From NCBI GenBank assembly GCA_030839105.1, contig JAUZEI010000383.1:1-5535 (forward strand): 5,535 nucleotides of DNA. Reading direction: 5' to 3'. The stretch comes from Actinomycetota bacterium. Its GTDB lineage: Bacteria > Actinomycetota > Acidimicrobiia > IMCC26256 > PALSA-610. Both the position numbers and the translations under genes were made by a program. The notes under the pieces are model-generated. The model ran no database searches. It was not told the DNA's origin and saw nothing but the letters and a program-made list of their open reading frames with translations. This document shows, piece after piece, positions 5,006-5,535 of the stretch (position 1 is the first letter of the stretch; each line of letters begins with the position of its first letter).

Positions 5006-5535
5006 ATGGGGCGCCCGGTCAAGACTTGTGGTTGGGCGACCGGGGGCTGGGTGTGGGGCAGCGCGATTGCGCTCGGGACAGCGCTGTTCGTCGCGTGTGG
5101 CGGGTCGTCGGGTCACCCGACGAGTGCACCGACCTCGACCGCAGCGACCGCGACGGCGCCGACCACTCTGGTCGTGGAGGACGCGAAGCTCAGCGCCGCC
5201 GACTTCCGCAACGTCACCACCATGACCCGAGTTGGCGATCACTTCATCGCCAACGTGCGCGGCCATCTCGCCGAAGCGCTCGCCGTCGCGCATTCGGCCA
5301 AGGGCGGCAGGTACCCGGTCGGCACGATCATCCAACTCGTGCCGCAGGAGGCGATGGTGAAGCGTGCGCCGGGTTTCAGCCCGGCGACGAAGGACTGGGA
5401 GTTCTTCTCGCTCGAGACGTCGGGGAGCGGGTCGAAGATCCTCAGCCGCGGCGGCGCCCGGGTCGTGAATCGTTTCGGCGGGAGTTGCGCCTCGTGTCAC
5501 AGCGCCGCGCAACCGCAGTTCGACCTCGTGTGCGG
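5006..5535 (+). CDS. Cytochrome P460-like monohaem lipoprotein, 3' end outside window
   Basis: The reading frame from the ATG at 5006 stays open to the window edge (176 codons). It begins with a short basic start (R3, K6) and a hydrophobic stretch (about 15-30). Then comes a lipobox-like LFVAC with C31 as the likely lipidated cysteine, followed by GGSSG and a Thr/Ala/Ser/Pro-rich linker (40-54). This indicates a lipoprotein anchored outside the membrane. The mature part resembles the cytochrome P460 family: YPVGTIIQLVP (103-113), VKRAPGFSPATKDWEFFSLE (118-137), and the haem c site CASCH (161-165) followed by QFDLVC (171-176). K119 might be the Lys that crosslinks to haem in true P460, but this cannot be settled without alignment. 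P460 proteins oxidise hydroxylamine in ammonia oxidisers; many homologues elsewhere have no known substrate. There is no Shine-Dalgarno site. TATCTC at 4995-5000 is a poor candidate for a leaderless -10 element. A 60 bp spacer separates it from the preceding operon. Confidence 0.78.
   Translation, partial: MGRPVKTCGWATGGWVWGSAIALGTALFVACGGSSGHPTSAPTSTAATATAPTTLVVEDAKLSAADFRNVTTMTRVGDHFIANVRGHLAEALAVAHSAKGGRYPVGTIIQLVPQEAMVKRAPGFSPATKDWEFFSLETSGSGSKILSRGGARVVNRFGGSCASCHSAAQPQFDLVC

Noticed and set aside
4166..5512. Long open frame of 448 codons on the minus strand opposite the alpha/beta-barrel gene and the cytochrome gene
   Set aside because: Its translation is Arg/Pro/Gly-rich without motifs, and it lies antisense to two plus-strand frames with clear family signatures. 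It is a typical high-GC shadow frame.

Overview
The window is very G+C-rich (about two thirds by eye), with codon third positions dominated by G and C, frequent GTG starts, short intergenic spacers and ATGA start/stop overlaps. Together with the protein types (PaaI-type thioesterase, SnoaL-like protein, EthD-like alpha/beta-barrel protein, aldo/keto reductase) this suggests a chromosome segment of a high-GC actinobacterium. A soil or aquatic lineage such as Acidimicrobiia is a guess from protein style, not a demonstrated assignment. No tRNA, rRNA, CRISPR array, insertion sequence or phage gene is visible.

Layout. (1) Positions 1-1636, plus strand: the 3' end of an aldo/keto reductase, overlapping by ATGA a 431-residue protein of uncertain family with an unusual His/Cys-rich core. 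(2) Positions 1608-3734, minus strand: a tight three-gene unit, read from right to left: SnoaL/NTF2-like protein, small flavodoxin-type flavoprotein, and a CPA2-type cation/proton antiporter lacking a regulatory C-terminal domain. Its last gene overlaps the end of the 431-residue gene tail to tail by 29 bp. (3) Positions 3759-4945, plus strand: a PaaI-type hot-dog thioesterase, ATGA-coupled to a two-domain EthD-like alpha/beta-barrel protein. (4) Positions 5006 to the end, plus strand: the first 176 codons of a lipoprotein with a CxxCH haem motif that resembles cytochrome P460. The window edge cuts this gene.

The minus-strand unit and the thioesterase unit diverge from a spacer of only 24 bp. 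The spacer contains two oppositely oriented TANNNT -10-like hexamers that share a TA dinucleotide. Each is placed so that transcription would begin at or within two bases of the start codon, which suggests paired leaderless transcripts from one symmetric promoter.

The best candidate for an unusual system is the flavoprotein-antiporter pair, separated by one base. It recalls KefF-KefC (a flavoprotein ancillary subunit plus a CPA2 K+/H+ antiporter), but here the antiporter has no KTN/RCK domain. The shared divergent promoter could link it to acyl-thioester and small-molecule metabolism. Functions beyond family level are inference.
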